Assembly (NCBI GenBank): GCA_003342895.1
Contig: PTFA01000055.1
Coordinates: forward strand, 1,629,823-1,693,822
Direction: 5' to 3'
DNA from: Casuarius casuarius
Lineage: Eukaryota; Chordata; Aves; Casuariiformes; Casuariidae
DNA: 64,000 nucleotides
Shown here: in pieces, positions 62,833 through 64,000 of the stretch
Position numbering within the stretch: position 1 is the stretch's first letter
Layout of the letters: every line of letters begins with the position of its first letter
The notes under the pieces: model-generated
Databases searched by the model: none
Told to the model about the DNA's origin: nothing
Seen by the model: the letters and a program-made list of their open reading frames with translations, nothing else
Translations under genes and position numbers: made by a program

Positions 62833-64000
62833 CTCGCGGCACAGCAGACGCCTTTCGCAACCAGACCTCCTCTGGGGAGCCCAACCTAAAATCTGTGCTG
62901 CTCCTCATCACCACACAAAAAAGAGCAGAATCAGACTGAACCTCAAGACGACAAATAGTCTCGGGAAAGGCACCTGCAGCAGTAACCTTTTCTAGTAATT
63001 TTACAAAAAGAGAAATAAAGGGGAAGGGTTTTTTTTATTAAATTTCTATGAAGTACAAAATTAAAGGGGAGCGCTAAAAGAGTTGTAACTGCCCCCACAA
63101 GCAGCTCTTCCAGCGGCACGGGACAGCTGTGCAGTGCCCTCTTCTGCTTTCCCACCAACACAGCTGCACCCCCGTGCAAACACGCACATAGTCCCTTGGA
63201 ACCGAAGCATTCCCATTTTTCAGTCCTTTGCCGACCATAGACAAGGTTGCACATCAGTAATAAAATTTGTTTGTATCCTGGAAAGCTATCAATTCTCATT
63301 TATCCATGCACAAACTTTAAAAGATACCAAATTACATACACAGTGCTNTAAATACAACAATCATTTAAATATTTTCAAATTTTGTCACAGCAAATTTANT
63401 TCTACCGGAACTTATACACTTAAATCATAGCTCCATTTAAAAAAGGCTGCAAAAAAACTATGCATTAGCCAATAAAAAGATATTTCATTCAGCTGTTTAA
63501 AAAAAGCTGCCAACAACATATTAATATGCCCATTTCATTTCAATCACAATCTTGATATGATTAAGAATTTAAAGAAGCACAAGAATTTGTGCAGTTGACT
63601 TTCTCATTGAAAGAAAAGCAGCTTGTAGGATAAAAAAAAAGTGTTAAGTTTCACAGGTAATATTTGAGAATCCGATATGAAAAATGCTCTTCCAGTTAAC
63701 AACAGATATGGACCCCCTGAAACCACTGACCCACAATTTAAAGAATAGGGATATGAAGTGTTTTGTTAATGAGTTATATTTCATACACTGTAATCATGAT
63801 CCTGAGACTACGAAAACATATGTAAATATGCTGAAGACAAACTGAACAACTTCATTAGGAAAATTAAAAAAAGTTATCACTATTTCACACGGTACAAACA
63901 GCCATGTAACTATTTCAATCATAAGGTAAATGCCATGTAATTATGGTACACAATTATTTACAGCTCACAAATTACATGGCAATAAAAGCAGGTTATCTGT

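Larger units (their letters stand above)
35274..64000 (-). other. ARL15: presumed ARL15 intron 1 (part; continues beyond the window)
   Basis: Upstream of exon 2 I found no sequence encoding the 16 residues of the first coding exon, so this stretch is most simply intron 1. Most of it is AT-rich and featureless to inspection. Listed separately are two Z-DNA-prone repeats, purine repeats, poly-G runs, a possible hAT end at 39.7 kb, a CR1 fragment at 56.05 kb, two CpG-rich patches (57 and 58.9 kb) and a CTCF-like site at 62.8 kb. The stretches 40690-43850, 45430-47100, 47130-52620, 52690-54630 and 59120-62810 show nothing I can name beyond short hairpins and homopolymers. Confidence 0.7.

Noticed and set aside
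35274..64000. First coding exon of ARL15 (residues 1-16)
   Set aside because: No minus-strand sequence encoding the conserved start peptide followed by a donor was seen, including around the CpG blocks. At 48 nt it could be missed by eye.
1..64000. tRNA, rRNA, snoRNA genes and CRISPR arrays
   Set aside because: No TPsiC-loop type GGTTCGAAT motifs, no paired C/D boxes at suitable spacing and no spaced direct repeats were seen; the window is vertebrate intronic DNA.

Overview
This window looks like nuclear DNA from a bird. It contains three exons of the vertebrate small GTPase gene ARL15 on the minus strand, with clean splice signals and reading frame. Interspersed repeats are sparse and consist of avian-type CR1 LINE fragments, one very old L2-clade LINE relic and one solo retroviral LTR. 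The rest is AT-rich, gene-poor intronic DNA with many homopolymers and microsatellites. In birds the region equivalent to human 5q11 lies on the Z chromosome, so a Z-linked origin is likely; that is inference, not read from the sequence.

Layout. Transcription of ARL15 runs from high to low coordinates. 35274-64000 is most simply intron 1 of ARL15. It holds a CpG-rich block at about 56.98-57.69 kb, a small CpG cluster at 58.9 kb, a CR1 3' fragment at 56.05 kb, two Z-DNA-prone repeats at 36.2 and 39.5 kb and several poly-G runs. Coding exon 2 is 35129-35273, intron 2 is 2,533 bp, exon 3 is 32536-32595, intron 3 is 11,063 bp, and exon 4 is 21264-21472. 1-21263 is the start of intron 4. It contains a 727-bp solo LTR (16628-17354) with a 5-bp target duplication, an L2-like LINE relic directly followed by a CR1 fragment (about 9.69-11.39 kb), and an old minus-strand CR1 piece at 12.36 kb.

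The three exons encode residues 17-154 of the 204-residue protein as numbered in human: the N-terminal cysteines, P-loop, both switch regions and the NHQD base-recognition motif. I did not find the first coding exon (residues 1-16) or the last (residues 155-204); they presumably lie outside the window on either side.

I see no second protein-coding gene, tRNA, rRNA, CRISPR array or novel multi-gene system. The other long open frames look like chance or lie in repeats. The most informative non-coding items are the solo LTR with intact promoter and poly(A) signals antisense to ARL15, the CpG-rich block in the presumed intron 1, and two full-consensus CTCF-like motifs in convergent orientation at 26.7 and 62.8 kb.
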